Assembly (NCBI GenBank): GCA_020746835.1
Contig: JAGPNK010000005.1
Location: 2,046,001-2,110,000 of the forward strand
DNA length: 64,000 nucleotides
From: Stachybotrys elegans
Lineage: Eukaryota > Ascomycota > Sordariomycetes > Hypocreales > Stachybotryaceae
Reading direction: 5' to 3'
Numbering within the stretch: the stretch's first letter is position 1; each line of letters opens with the position of its first letter. The notes under the pieces were generated by a model that did not search any database, was not told where the DNA came from, and saw only the letters and a program-made list of their open reading frames with translations. Of this stretch, positions 23,173-33,999 are shown piece by piece. The translations under genes and the position numbers were made by a program.

Positions 23173-25246
23173 ATGACTCCGCATCCAGGGCGAGGAGATC
23201 TCAAGGTCCTCCCTGACGAGGTCCTCCTCCGTATTTTTGAATGTGAGTGTTCCCCGCGCCCCAAAACTCCGAGCCCCGCCCCCACCTTCTCACGATCCAA
23301 GCTTGGCCTTGACCCTCCCCCAAGCCATGGCGTTGAACATGCCATAACTAACTTCGGTCCCCAGTCCTCGAACCGACCACCTATGTCAAGCTACTCGCTG
23401 TATCGCGGGATCTGCGGGACTTCTGCTTGGACGAGAACATATGGAAGCGTTGCTGTTTTCTCGAGTCCACCTGGTACGAGTCGCTCAAGAGGCGGCGACG
23501 CATGCTGGAGCTGGAAACCCCCTCTGAGCCCGAATTAAGTAGCCGCGACGAAGATGAGGTGTGCACTAGACGGAAGGCGTCTCACGCCACAAACACTGCC
23601 CCTGCGGCGGGCACCCACATGGGCCTTCAAGGCCGCCCAGCGCAGGACATGATGAACTGGGACCCTCTGTTCCCTGGCGAATCCATCTCCTGGTATGACG
23701 AATACATCCAGCGCCAAGGCCCAGTCTGCATAGATTGGTTCCAGGTTCCGCGTCGAAGCGATCGTGATTTTTCCTCTGAAGTCGAGGTCCGAGGCCTGGG
23801 ACTGTACAACCCTCACGATGGAGACGACGGGACAGGTACCATGATGGCCGTCTCGCCGCTCGACGACGGATCTGTCTGTCTATGGGACGTGAATGGTACT
23901 CGAGGCAGGAGGGGTGCCGTCCTGGAAAGAAGCAAACCCCATCTTCTCTTCAAGAGCACAGAGAATTGTCGGTCTAAGAGAATCGACGGAGGCGTCACAG
24001 AGTCTGTCAGCGTGGACAATCATGGCAATAAGGCCTTCATTGCCGTACAAAGTCGTAAGTCAAAACAATTCAATCTCTCCCTAGTACGCACCGAGGCTGA
24101 CGAGTAGTGCCTGCAGGGCTTGTCGAGGTCGACCTCAACCGTTTGGACGTGGTGAGCCAGGAGTCATTTCCCTGGTCCATTACGACCCTTTCTCCTGTCC
24201 ACCCTGCTATTCCCATCACTGTTGGCACATCTCTGGCTCTATTCTTACATGACTTCCGTGCGAGAGGTACAGCACCGCAGGATACCGTGGAGCGAGTAGA
24301 CGCAGCCACAGAATCACCGATGGACACGCATCCTTTGGTCAAGGCCATATTCGACTCAAAGCCCCTTCCGCTGTATGCGCCGATGGCCCAGCCAACACCC
24401 GTCAGCATACTTCATCTACCGCAGCCGGGGTCGCACAGCCTTGTGTCAGATGACATCTACATTGGTGGCAGGTTCACCAACATCATCCACTATGATAGGC
24501 GCAAGTTCCCTTCCATTATGGGAACGATCTTCTCGGGTTGCGGTATCGTGTCCAGCCTAGCCGCGCTCCCTTACCCCTTCTCCACCGTGGACTGGGAAGT
24601 CCGGCGGCAAGGAAGCTTCACTTCGGAACAGATGGCTAATAGGGGTAACGACTCCAGCCAAGGGCGGACGCTGGTGGCGGGTGGCAACTACAAGACTAAG
24701 GGATCATTGGAGATATATGGGTTGAGCCCCCAGGAAGGGTCAGAGGGCAGCGCCACCCACCGGGTCTCAACCATGAAGAATCGCTACTCAGCGGCATCTG
24801 CGGGTATCCTATCCGTGACGATGCAGGGAAGCAGGATAGTCATCTCGGATGCTACGGGGATGATCAAGTGGTTCGAGAGAGACGGTGTGACCGAGTGCCG
24901 TAGGGTCCGAGTTGGACACAGCGACTCCCACGAGAGATCGTCCATATTTGCATCCATGCCAGCGAGTATGGACATGGCTCGCAAGATCATGACCACGAGG
25001 TCGAAGTGGGACGGCGATCGTCTCAACGACAACAACATCATGTTCTGGACAGGCGAGAAGATTGGCATGCTCCGCTTCTCTTCGGATACACCCACTCGAC
25101 CCAATGACTTTGAGGACCGCAGCGAGACCGAGATAGAGAACGAGGTCCAGGTTTTGGCTATGCGAGGACGAAGGATGCTGGAGCAGCATGCCGACGAGCT
25201 GAGGTTCATGCCAGATCTTGGACAAGGACCTGCGCCGGCCGAGTAG
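23173..25246 (+). CDS. F-box domain protein
   Basis: Probable substrate adaptor of an SCF ubiquitin ligase, 629 residues. Exons 23173-23242, 23365-24054 and 24117-25246 join in phase. The first splice falls inside the F-box and joins LPDEVLLRIFE to FLEPTTYVKLLAVSRDLR; NIWKRCCF completes the motif. That a domain is rebuilt only by splicing strongly supports the model. The rest resembles irregular beta-propeller strands: DDGSVCLWDVNGTRG is WD-like, and SRIVISDATGMIKWFERDG suggests a late blade, so WD40-type substrate recognition is plausible. No membrane segment. The tail ends QGPAPAE. The in-frame upstream leader has no better start codon. Confidence 0.9.
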
Positions 25247-25330
25247 ACGGACAAAGGAATGATACATGATAGACAAGTTGGTCCCAGTCATCTCCAGCGA
25301 AAGAATTGCGTTATCCAGCTAGCGTTTTCC

Positions 25331-25364
25331 CTCTTCTTCTTCTTCTTCTTCTTCTTCTTCTTCT
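25331..25364 (+). repeat. (TTC)n microsatellite
   Basis: About eleven TTC/CTT units, 85 nt after the stop of the F-box gene, probably in its 3' UTR. Confidence 0.9.
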
Positions 25365-25467
25365 CTTTTGGTTTGCATTTTGTTAGTAGTATTTTGGTAA
25401 CACGTACGTGGGACTCTCATCACAGCACCTTTCAACGGACCCATTACGACAGCTGCACCCTTCCAGC

Positions 25468-25495
25468 TGTGAGGTGTGAGGTGTGAGGTGTGAGG
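25468..25495 (+). repeat. TGTGAGG x 4 tandem repeat
   Basis: Four perfect 7-bp units, non-coding. Confidence 0.9.
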
Positions 25496-27861
25496 TGGAA
25501 AGACGCATATGCAAGCCACAGTGAAATGAGTCATTCGAAGATTACGATGTACAGTTGCCGCCCACTCCACCATAATCCTACACGGCCCGCAGAAGTTGAT
25601 GTACGTTAACCAAGCTTACGATGCTTGGCTGGTGCGTTGTGCTGTCCAGCTGGCAGAGGAACTGGTCATACATGGTACCTATCGGAAAATTCACCCAGTC
25701 GGATGAGCCCGCGTGCGGCGTATCAGTCGAAGTGACGATTGGTAGGACGAGGCTGGTGTTCTGGAAGTCGGGCGGGCGCCATCTGCCGTCTCTATTGGAT
25801 ACCATGTTTCTATTTCTCAACGGTTCGTGACGGAGAGAAAGTGCCGGACTTGCATGTTGTTTATCATGTAGTGATAAGCAGCGCAGCGGGATGTTGCTGT
25901 ACTGGCAGCTGATAATAGGCTCTCCTATCTATAGCTGTGTCGTGTCCATGGAATCGACGCTGCCAGCAATGATTAATTACTGGGTGAAGAGAGCTGCCCA
26001 ATATCCAAGCCGAGGGAGAAAAACGTTGAGACCTTACGTCAAGGAAGGAAGGCGTTCCGTGCGCCGGGATCATGCCTGCTCTTTCCCGGACAGAGCAAGT
26101 CGACCGCTTGGCACTTGGGCTAGAGGCGCCCTAGCGCCTACCCTCAATCTTTGACGATCGTCTTTCATCTCCCAGCACCTGAGCAAGCCTTTTCCTACCA
26201 ACTCTACCTTTTGGCCAGGATATTCCTTTCTCTTCTGGCTATCCTCCGCCTCACTCCGCATCTTCCCGGCACTGGGGCAAGGGAATGCAAATCAAGCAAA
26301 TCAAGCAAACAACGTCGCATTTATAATTTGGCATGCATCGTTGGCCTGCAGGCAGGCCGCAGGACAGGCCGCCACACACGCACTTTGCTAATATTGCAAC
26401 AACCAACATTGTCCGAGATGAGGCATGGCCCTAGCAACGGCTGCTAGTTTGTTGGCAAGCTTCTAGCTCTAGCTTGTCCGGACGGGCATCTTGGTCGGCG
26501 AGCACTCCCCCTTGAGCATGGGCAAAGCTAGATAGCAACAGGTCCTGCCGATGGCCACGATGACCATGATGACCGATGACCGATGACCGTCGGCCACCAT
26601 GGTCCCCCAGCCTTCTTCCGTCCGTCTCGCTCGCGGGCTGGCTCCCTGGGAAGCCGGCTGAACCAGCGCCAACCAGTCAAGGCCTAATCAAAGCCAGCCG
26701 AGTGGAGTTTGCCGTCCTCACACAAGACGGACAGCCCAATGCCGGGCCTGCTGCGCTGCCCACTTTGCCCACATACCTTCATCACTTTGATGCATTGCAT
26801 GTTGCATGCTGCAAGCTGCACACCGCTGCATTGGCCAGCTGCCTCCCCACCGCCCGACTCGCTATCAATACTGGCTGGTGGCGGCGTTGACACGGATACA
26901 TTCCAAGGCCTGTCAAGCTGCTTCTCGCCCATGTAGCTGGCGGCGCGCAGGGGCCCCTTGACGGTTCATTCTTGAAGTAGGCAAAAAGCCAGGTTCAAGC
27001 TCGATGCTGATCTACTAGCAGACTAAAATTACCTGTTTTCCGAGATACCCAAACCTCGACTGGCGGTGCGCAAATCTAAAGCCCCAAGAATGGCAAATGA
27101 TAATATGTATCGCCTCGTGGCCCCCTCATCCCGCCAGCCGTCCGTCTAGCCAACCATTGGACTCGACCAAGCCCGTTTATCCACCCACCCATCCACTACA
27201 CCCGTGCGGGTTTGGCAGAGAGACACACACACTGGATGGCCCAGAGCGAGCGAGTGGGATGGAGGGGCCCACGCACTTGACCGACCAGCCAGCCAGCCAG
27301 CCCGCCAGCCCGCCAGCCAGCTGCAGTGAGCGGATAGCCAGTGTACAGCACAGGCAAAGTGAGGCGAGAAATCCAACCGCTGTCGTGTCGCGCCACGGCT
27401 GGCTTTCCACGTATGCAAGGTCTCCCCAGTGGCCCCGTAAATGATTTGGCGGTACCGTCTCGCTATTTCGAGACATGCCATCTACTATGACTCCCTCGCT
27501 GAGAATTTGTGCTCACAACTCCTTTTTTCTTTGTTCTTGCTCCGTGTCGAGTCGAGTTCCCTGCTTAGATTTCTTGTTGCTTGTCGTCGAGTCATTGCTT
27601 GTCGTATCTTTGCATCGTTTTATTGCCCAGCATCCAAAGGTTCCAAACCTCTTTCTTTGGAGGGATCCGCGCGGCACAAGGCCACCTGACCTGACCGTCC
27701 GTTCTGACCTTGTGCATCGTCCGCACGCACGCACCAACCAGAAGAGGCAGACGGTACCCATTCTCATACTCTCCGAACTGTCTACTCTCTTTTCTTCTTC
27801 ACCTTCCATGACCCGCGGGGTTCCTGTTGCTCAAGCAATCACTCGGAGCTGAGCATGTCCC
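25496..27861. other. Long intergenic region, no gene seen
   Basis: Promoter and leader for the SprT-like gene at its right end. Contains C/A-rich and CAGC-rich low-complexity stretches near 27170-27330. No supported coding frame. Confidence 0.5.
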
Positions 27862-28992
27862 ATGGCTTTCTGGGTTGTTGGCGGGGGACCGCTTGACGGC
27901 AACAACAGCAGCGTCAACGCCAGCAGCCCATATCTCGAAAGCGGCAAGAGGAGAGTCTGCCATGCTGATGGCATCGACCACTTCTACGAGGCGCCCAAAC
28001 GTCCGCGGCTTGACCGGTTTGGCCAATTCATCCGGCCTTGCCATGACTACGAAGACCGTCATGCTGGCATCACCCCCCTGCACGATTCGGTTCAAGTCAA
28101 GAACCTGGCGTTTCTTGTGATCCGCGAGGCCTCACCAACACCCGAGCCCCCGAGCGGCGCTGGAACATGCGGCATGGAGCGGACAGCGTCGGGCTTGTCC
28201 ATTTCGTCCGATACAACACAGCATGCTTGCTTCGAGGAGGAGGACGACGAAATGCTCAGCGACCTCGCCGCAGCCGGTCTTGTCAGAAACCATGTCGCCG
28301 GGTTCCGTCGGCGCTATCCCGATTCGAAGCATGGGCGTATCCTCAAGGCGCTCATTAACCCCAAGTCTCGCGAGGCCGACTTCCCGCTCGACAACGACGC
28401 ACTGAGGAGCATCTTCATCGCCGCCAACGAGCTATTCTTTGCCAACCGCCTGTCCCGACGAGTCGAGTGGGACTGGAGCCATCCGACAAGTGCACAATAT
28501 CAAAGTCACATTGTCGGTACCACGGCTGTCCGGCCTAGTACACGACTAGGCGGCTACGAGACGCTGATAGTCCTATCGTCGCCTATCCTAAAGGATACCA
28601 AGTACAACCGCCGCCTGCTCATCTCCACCTTTCTCCATGAGATGATCCACAGCTTCCTATTCGTTACCTGCGGGCTCAAAGCGCGCCACTGCGGCGGCCA
28701 TACGGAGGGATTTCGTCAGATTGCGGAGATTATCGACAGCTGGGTTGGCAAGGAGCATCTGCACCTGAGCAGGATGGAGGCTGACTTGGAGCGCTTCCGG
28801 GGCGACGACTACTCCATGTACGACTCGAATCAGCGAATCATATCAAGCCGAGTCGCCTGGGAAAGCGAAGACTATCCTCCTGAGCCTCGGCGCAGACACT
28901 ACGACTACAGCAGCCAAGAGTGGCAGTGGTATGGGCACGAGGGATTCCCAGCCCCAGGCCAGCCAGGCGTGGACCATTCATACGTTTATTGA
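27862..28992 (+). CDS. SprT-like zinc metalloprotease
   Basis: Single-exon protein of 376 residues with a SprT-like domain at about 175-310. The metal site is HEMIH (His259, Glu260, His263) with a third ligand in CGGHTEGF (His280). The preceding ANELFFANRLSRRVEWDW and following FRQIAEIIDSW are typical of this family, which includes SPRTN/Wss1-like proteases that degrade DNA-protein crosslinks. The first about 125 residues are probably disordered and include an acidic patch (CFEEEDDEMLSD). I see no clear C-terminal zinc ribbon and no PIP or UBZ motif, so it is shorter in domain content than SPRTN. The C-terminus is Tyr- and Pro-rich. Proteolysis of DNA-bound proteins is inferred from the family, not shown here. 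Confidence 0.88.
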   Translation: MAFWVVGGGPLDGNNSSVNASSPYLESGKRRVCHADGIDHFYEAPKRPRLDRFGQFIRPCHDYEDRHAGITPLHDSVQVKNLAFLVIREASPTPEPPSGAGTCGMERTASGLSISSDTTQHACFEEEDDEMLSDLAAAGLVRNHVAGFRRRYPDSKHGRILKALINPKSREADFPLDNDALRSIFIAANELFFANRLSRRVEWDWSHPTSAQYQSHIVGTTAVRPSTRLGGYETLIVLSSPILKDTKYNRRLLISTFLHEMIHSFLFVTCGLKARHCGGHTEGFRQIAEIIDSWVGKEHLHLSRMEADLERFRGDDYSMYDSNQRIISSRVAWESEDYPPEPRRRHYDYSSQEWQWYGHEGFPAPGQPGVDHSYVY

Positions 28993-29647
28993 CGCATCAA
29001 TGACCCTTTTTACTCTTCAACTTTTTTCCCTCTTTTTTTTGTGTTGAATACTCTTTCATGGATATGGGCGCAACGATGTGTTGCACATGACTCAGTCTGT
29101 CTCTATCTCCTTTGTACAGCGCTGTCTTTGGGACTATCAAGGCATGGTGGCGGAGTTTATTTGTATTTATTGACATTGGATACTCAGACCATGGGACGGA
29201 CATGTGGGATTCATCTACTATCATGTTTTCATTGTTTACTCACTTTGTCGCACTGGAGATGCTGCTTGAGGCATGGGAAAGTATTAAAAGGGCAAGGCAT
29301 AGATGGATCTGTATTTGCCGGATGGGTTAGGACTCGGACACTCGTTCTTCTATGGCAGCCAGTCAGTAGCCGTTTCATCGATTTGTACATCCGTTGTTCT
29401 TGCTGTGTTTGATGAAGAATAATTACAAAAGGGTCAGGTTTAAAAGGAAGGTAAATGGCGAAACCGATGTGCCAAGTGGCAGTGATGTTCTGGCGGCAAT
29501 GTATATGTATTATGGTTACATCAAGGAAATCATCTAGTGAGGGGTGCCTGAACCCCATTTCGGGCGAAGCTGGAGCGAAGCACATAGGTATCAATTATGC
29601 TGAAGCTGATCATGGGCAAAAAGCACGGGCAAATCTCCGAGGTGGCA
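28993..29647. other. Convergent intergenic region
   Basis: 3' flanks of the SprT-like gene and the short-chain dehydrogenase gene. No gene seen. Confidence 0.5.
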
Positions 29648-30816
29648 TTACAGGTATGGCTTGACCTGCTCCTCGCACCACTCCCAGTACTTTCTGCACT
29701 GCTCGGGTTCGATGATGTCTTGTCGAGGAGCCTCCCTGTGCCCAAAGGGGGTGACTGCGATCTGTTAGATGATGTGTGAGATAAACAAAAGGATCGCTCA
29801 ACCTACTCCACTTGTCTTCCTCCGTGACGGAAGGATCCAGGCCGGCAAAGAGCTCCGTGTAGGCGCCGAACTTTGCGGGGCGAGCGATGAGTTTCTGTGG
29901 AAAGCCGCGCGATTAGACGGCAGTGCCTTTTTTGAGACTGCGAATGGAGGACTCACGATTTGGAACTTCTGCATGGGGCTGAAGTGTCTCTGCAGGCCAG
30001 TCTTGAGAAGACCGGGATTCATGGACTATCGGTATGTTAGCTTGCGCAAGGCGGCGACAGGGGGGCGGGCCGGGACTTACGGTGCTGACGACGCCGCTGT
30101 CGGGATACCGGCGCTGGAACTCGGCGGCATGGATCAGGTTGCCGGACTTGGAGCGGTTGTACTTGGACTGAGGATCCTCATCGCGCTTAAAGTCCATGTT
30201 GTCAAAGTCAATGGCGGGCTTGGGGCCAAAGTCAATGGAGACCGAGGAGACCCAGACAATACGCACAGAGCCCTTGGGCGCTGTCTTGGCAGTCTCAAGA
30301 ATGATGGGCGTGAGGAACTTGATGAAGAGGAAGTGGCCGAGGGAGTTGGTGCCGACCTGGAGCTCGTAGCCCTGCTTCGTCTTGGAGCCCTGGGGGGGAG
30401 TCATGACACCGGCGTTGTTCCAGATGACATCGAGGCGGGACTCCTTGGCGAGGAACTCCTCGGCGGAGGCCTTGATGGTGGTAAGGTCGTCGAGGACGAG
30501 CTTGAGGAATACGAGCTGGCCCTTGGAGCTGGGTTGCGACTTCTTGATGTCGGCGATGGCCTCATTGGCGCGGTCCTCGGAGCGCGTGGCGATGTAGATG
30601 GTAGCATTGTGCTGGTAGAGGATGCGGGCGAGTTCCAAGCCCACACCGCTGGAGCCGCCAGTGACGATGAAGACCTGAGGGTGATGGTAAGTATATATAT
30701 GATGGCAGAAGTGGTGGGGGGGTGTAGAGTGGAGGGTGGTGTACTTTGCCAGCCTGGTCGGGGAGATTCTCCTCCGTGAGAGGAGCCTTGTAGGGGATGA
30801 AGCTGCTACGGCGCAT
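29648..30816 (-). CDS. Short-chain dehydrogenase/reductase, retinol-dehydrogenase-like
   Basis: NAD(P)-dependent oxidoreductase of 309 residues; substrate unknown. Five exons on the minus strand: 30745-30816, 30081-30674, 29957-30025, 29807-29894 and 29648-29754, all in phase. The cofactor motif TGGSSGVG (TGxxxGxG) is restored across the first splice. IYIATRSEDRANEAI follows; the Arg after the second strand suggests NADP preference. Further family signatures are IWNNAGVM (NNAG), WVSSVS with the catalytic Ser, and YNRSKSGN (YxxxK). The PG motif (MNPGLLKTGLQ) and C-terminal WEWCEEQVKPYL complete a classical SDR fold. No signal peptide or membrane anchor. It is of full family length, and adjacent genes give no clue to its pathway. 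Confidence 0.92.
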
Positions 30817-32092
30817 TGTGAATGTGTGTGTGTATATGTGTATTACGAGGGTATCACAAAGTATAAGAGCGAAGGCTTGCTGAGAACAGAAGAGAGAGAG
30901 AGGTGCAGGTACGTGTGTAGATTGAAATGGGTTGCGACTGGCGGCAAGGCCTATATATATGTAGAAAATGAGCCGGATGACACACCATGAATCAGGAGAG
31001 CGCGAGAGCGGACGTGGTGAGCGAGGTGTGGGTAGAGCTGGGAGGTCGGAGATATGAGGCGTCGGAGATGGCAGCGTCTCTGTCCCATGCCCCGTGGCAG
31101 CTCATTTAGAAGGGTTGGTTGCGGCAGCTAAGCTGTTGTGAGCAGGGTGCATGGCTGCCTGTAAGAACGGAGAGAGGCTTATGCATATACAAGTAAGCTC
31201 CGCAGACGCCATGGTCGGAGAATTGGTATCCCTTTTGGGTGTTTTCCCCTGTCTTTTACTCGTCTTTTTTTCTCTCTTTCTCTTCATTTCCCATGTTCTC
31301 TGTGTCGCCGCACATTGCATAGCGCGACGGAGAATATTGACGAGGCGGAAGTGGCGGAAAAACGAGGTGTAGGCGCCTACCCATTGATTGATTGATTGCG
31401 CGTCGCGGCAGCAGCTTATGACGGAGAGGTTGTTAGTTTGGATGCCATATCGGCTTTATTTCACGTCCACGGGTTGAGCTCGGATTTTGTCTCATTTCAT
31501 GCTCCGGATCACATGTGGCGGGGACAAGGATCTGTTTTTTCTTCCTTTTTTGTGGTGCTGTTTGTACGACGTAAACCCATGCTTTCGATTGAGAGAGGGT
31601 CCAACCTCGGAGACTGGAAGGGAATAAGAAGCAGAAGCAAAACAGAGGCTGAAGAGAAGAGGACAAAGAAGCTGCAAGACGTTTGGTGACGGTCCTGAGA
31701 GGAGATTGGGCACTGATGCCGATTTTTGGTACCTGGCTAAGCCCCAAAATCATGGCTGGAGCTCAAGGCGTTTACAAGCAATGGCGGTGACATGGCCGCC
31801 TAGCTATGAAGGTAGAAATTGTGGTAGCGACATGATGCTCAGACAAAGAGATGAAGTAGAAGGAAGTTGGCCTTGGCTTATCTTTGGTGTTCAGAGCCGA
31901 TTGCGGGCAGCTACTACCCATTCCGTCGCTACCATTGACATCACGTGGGCGGGCGGGCCGCTACGTCATGACTTGGTCCCATAGCTCTAGCAAATCTGTA
32001 ATCGCTCATTCGCCATTCTCTTGACTCCGACGACGACGAACCCTCAACACCTCACTCCTCGAACCACCAATTGCGCGCTCGCCCAGACCACA
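30817..32092. other. Divergent intergenic region between SDR and MCR1-type genes
   Basis: Shared upstream region, pyrimidine-rich near the right gene. No gene seen. Confidence 0.55.
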
Positions 32093-33198
32093 ATGTTCGC
32101 CCGATCTGCCTTCCGCACCCTGCGGCCCCTCCAGTCGGTATGCTGGCGCTCTCAATTGGCCTCCTCCCCCTCCCCCGACTGACGTCCGCGATAGCAGGTC
32201 CGTCGCTATGCCAGCGAGGCCACATCAAAGAGCGGCACGAACCCTCTCGTCTATGCTCTCGGCGCTGGCGCTCTGGGCGGCGCCGGATACTGGTACTTCA
32301 GCGGCGCTCCTGGAGCTGAAAAGGTCGCTGCCGCCGCTCCCAGCGCCCCGGTCAAGCCTGCCTTTACCGGCGGCGACCAGGGTTTCATCTCGCTGAAGCT
32401 GTCCGACGTCGAGATTGTCAACCACAACACCAAGATCTTCCGCTTCGAGCTCCCCGAGGGGGACATGGTCTCCGGAATGAACGTCGCCAGCGCCCTGCTC
32501 ACCAAGTACAAGGGCCCCAACGACGAGAAGCCCACTGTCCGCCCCTACACTCCCATCAGCGATGAGAGTATGTCAAACAAACATTGTGCAGGACTGCCTG
32601 GGTAGACGAGATGCTGACATGCGACCCAACAGGCACCAAGGGCTACATTGAGCTTCTGGTGAAGCAGTACCCCAACGGCCCCATGAGCACCCACATCCAC
32701 AACATGGCTCCCGGCCAGCGCCTCGAGGTCAAGGGCCCTCTGCCCAAGTACGCCTGGAGCGAGAACAAGCACGACCACATCGCTCTGATTGCCGGAGGCA
32801 CCGGAATCACCCCCATGTATCAGCTCACCCGTGCCATCTTCAACAACCCCAACGACAAGACCAAGGTGACGCTCATCTTCGGCAACGTGACCGAGGAGGA
32901 CATTCTGCTCAAGAGCAAGTTTGACGAGCTGGAGAACACGTACCCCCAGCGCTTCCGCGCCTTCTACGTGCTCGACAAGCCCCCCAAGGACTGGGCCGGC
33001 CACGGCGGCTTCATCAGCAAGGACCTGCTCAAGACGGTGCTGCCCGAGCCCAAGAGCGACAACATCAAGCTGTTTGTCTGCGGACCCCCCGGAATGGTCA
33101 AGGCCATCAGCGGACCCAAGGACAAGATGAAACAGGGCGAGCTGGCCGGCATCCTCAAGGAGCTGGGCTACAACGAGGAGCAGGTCTACAAGTTCTAG
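32093..33198 (+). CDS. mcr1: Mitochondrial NADH-cytochrome b5 reductase
   Basis: FAD enzyme that passes electrons from NADH to cytochrome b5, 326 residues. Exons are 32093-32137, 32198-32567 and 32633-33198. The first exon plus the start of the second gives an Arg-rich mitochondrial presequence ([20 protein letters not shown]), followed by a glycine-rich hydrophobic segment ([18 protein letters not shown]) like the membrane anchor of yeast Mcr1. The FAD motif is RPYTPISDE, with [10 protein letters not shown] following. The NADH site shows [10 protein letters not shown] and CGPPGM. The C-terminus YNEEQVYKF is the usual family end. In yeast, incomplete import gives outer-membrane and intermembrane-space forms; the same layout is visible here but not tested. 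Confidence 0.95.
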
Positions 33199-33999
33199 AC
33201 GTCGCTGCCGTCGCCACTTGATTGTACAGTGCCATACCTCATCTCATGTATACATAGACACGAGCCTGTTTGGTTGATTAGATATCTAATTGGGCAGCTC
33301 TAGACACGCTGCTCGGCGAACACGAATACAACAAAGATGCATAGACATTTTTTGTCCTGGTGACACGAGCTCTCTATATATAAGTGGCCCAAGGCAATTG
33401 CCGCCCCGTCCGTTATGCAACCATCCGGAAGCATGACCGGCTCCGCCTCCGCAGTCGGTATCGAAGACCAGGATCGGTCGAATCGAACCCTCCCAACGTG
33501 GGGCAGTTGGACATGCATACATACTTCAACGTCGGCTGTCAGTGGGGGTCAAGGGTGGGGGAGGGGCAATATGCCACAAGACCCAAACCTCAAGCGACGA
33601 CAGTGACTAGCTCAGCTTGCATTTCCATTACCCAACCGCCCCGAAACCCACCAACACCAGCGCAGGCACTAGAGCACCGGATGCCGGCGGGGTTTGGGGT
33701 TTGGGGTCACGGTGAGGGGAGTGCCCTCTTCCCTCCCCCGGATGCGTGTGGGGGGGAAGAAGGGGTGAGAGCTCGGCTGATGCATTTCTGTTAAAAAGAC
33801 ACGAAGGATCAGCAGAGCTGTCTGCCGGGACTGGGAGTTTCGTTCATTTGGGTGTTTAGAGGCCGGTGCTCTTCATATTATCATCATCCTTCTCCCTTTC
33901 ACCTCGACGGCTTCCTGATTCCCTCCTCCTCCTCCTCCTCCTCCTCCTCCTCCTCCTCGACGCCTAGTGCTTACTGTGTTCTGAGCCCGCCCTTTTGCA
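33199..33999. other. Upstream region of the galactonate dehydratase-type gene
   Basis: No gene seen. The last 80 bases are a pyrimidine-rich leader with a CCT microsatellite. Confidence 0.55.
33922..33958 (+). repeat. (CCT)n microsatellite just upstream of a start codon
   Basis: About twelve CCT units end 42 nt before the ATG at 34000, in the presumed 5' UTR or core promoter. Confidence 0.9.

Noticed and set aside
29769..30779. A 336-codon plus-strand frame opposite the short-chain dehydrogenase
   Set aside because: The minus strand holds all SDR motifs in spliced phase; the plus frame is Gly/Leu/Val low-complexity.
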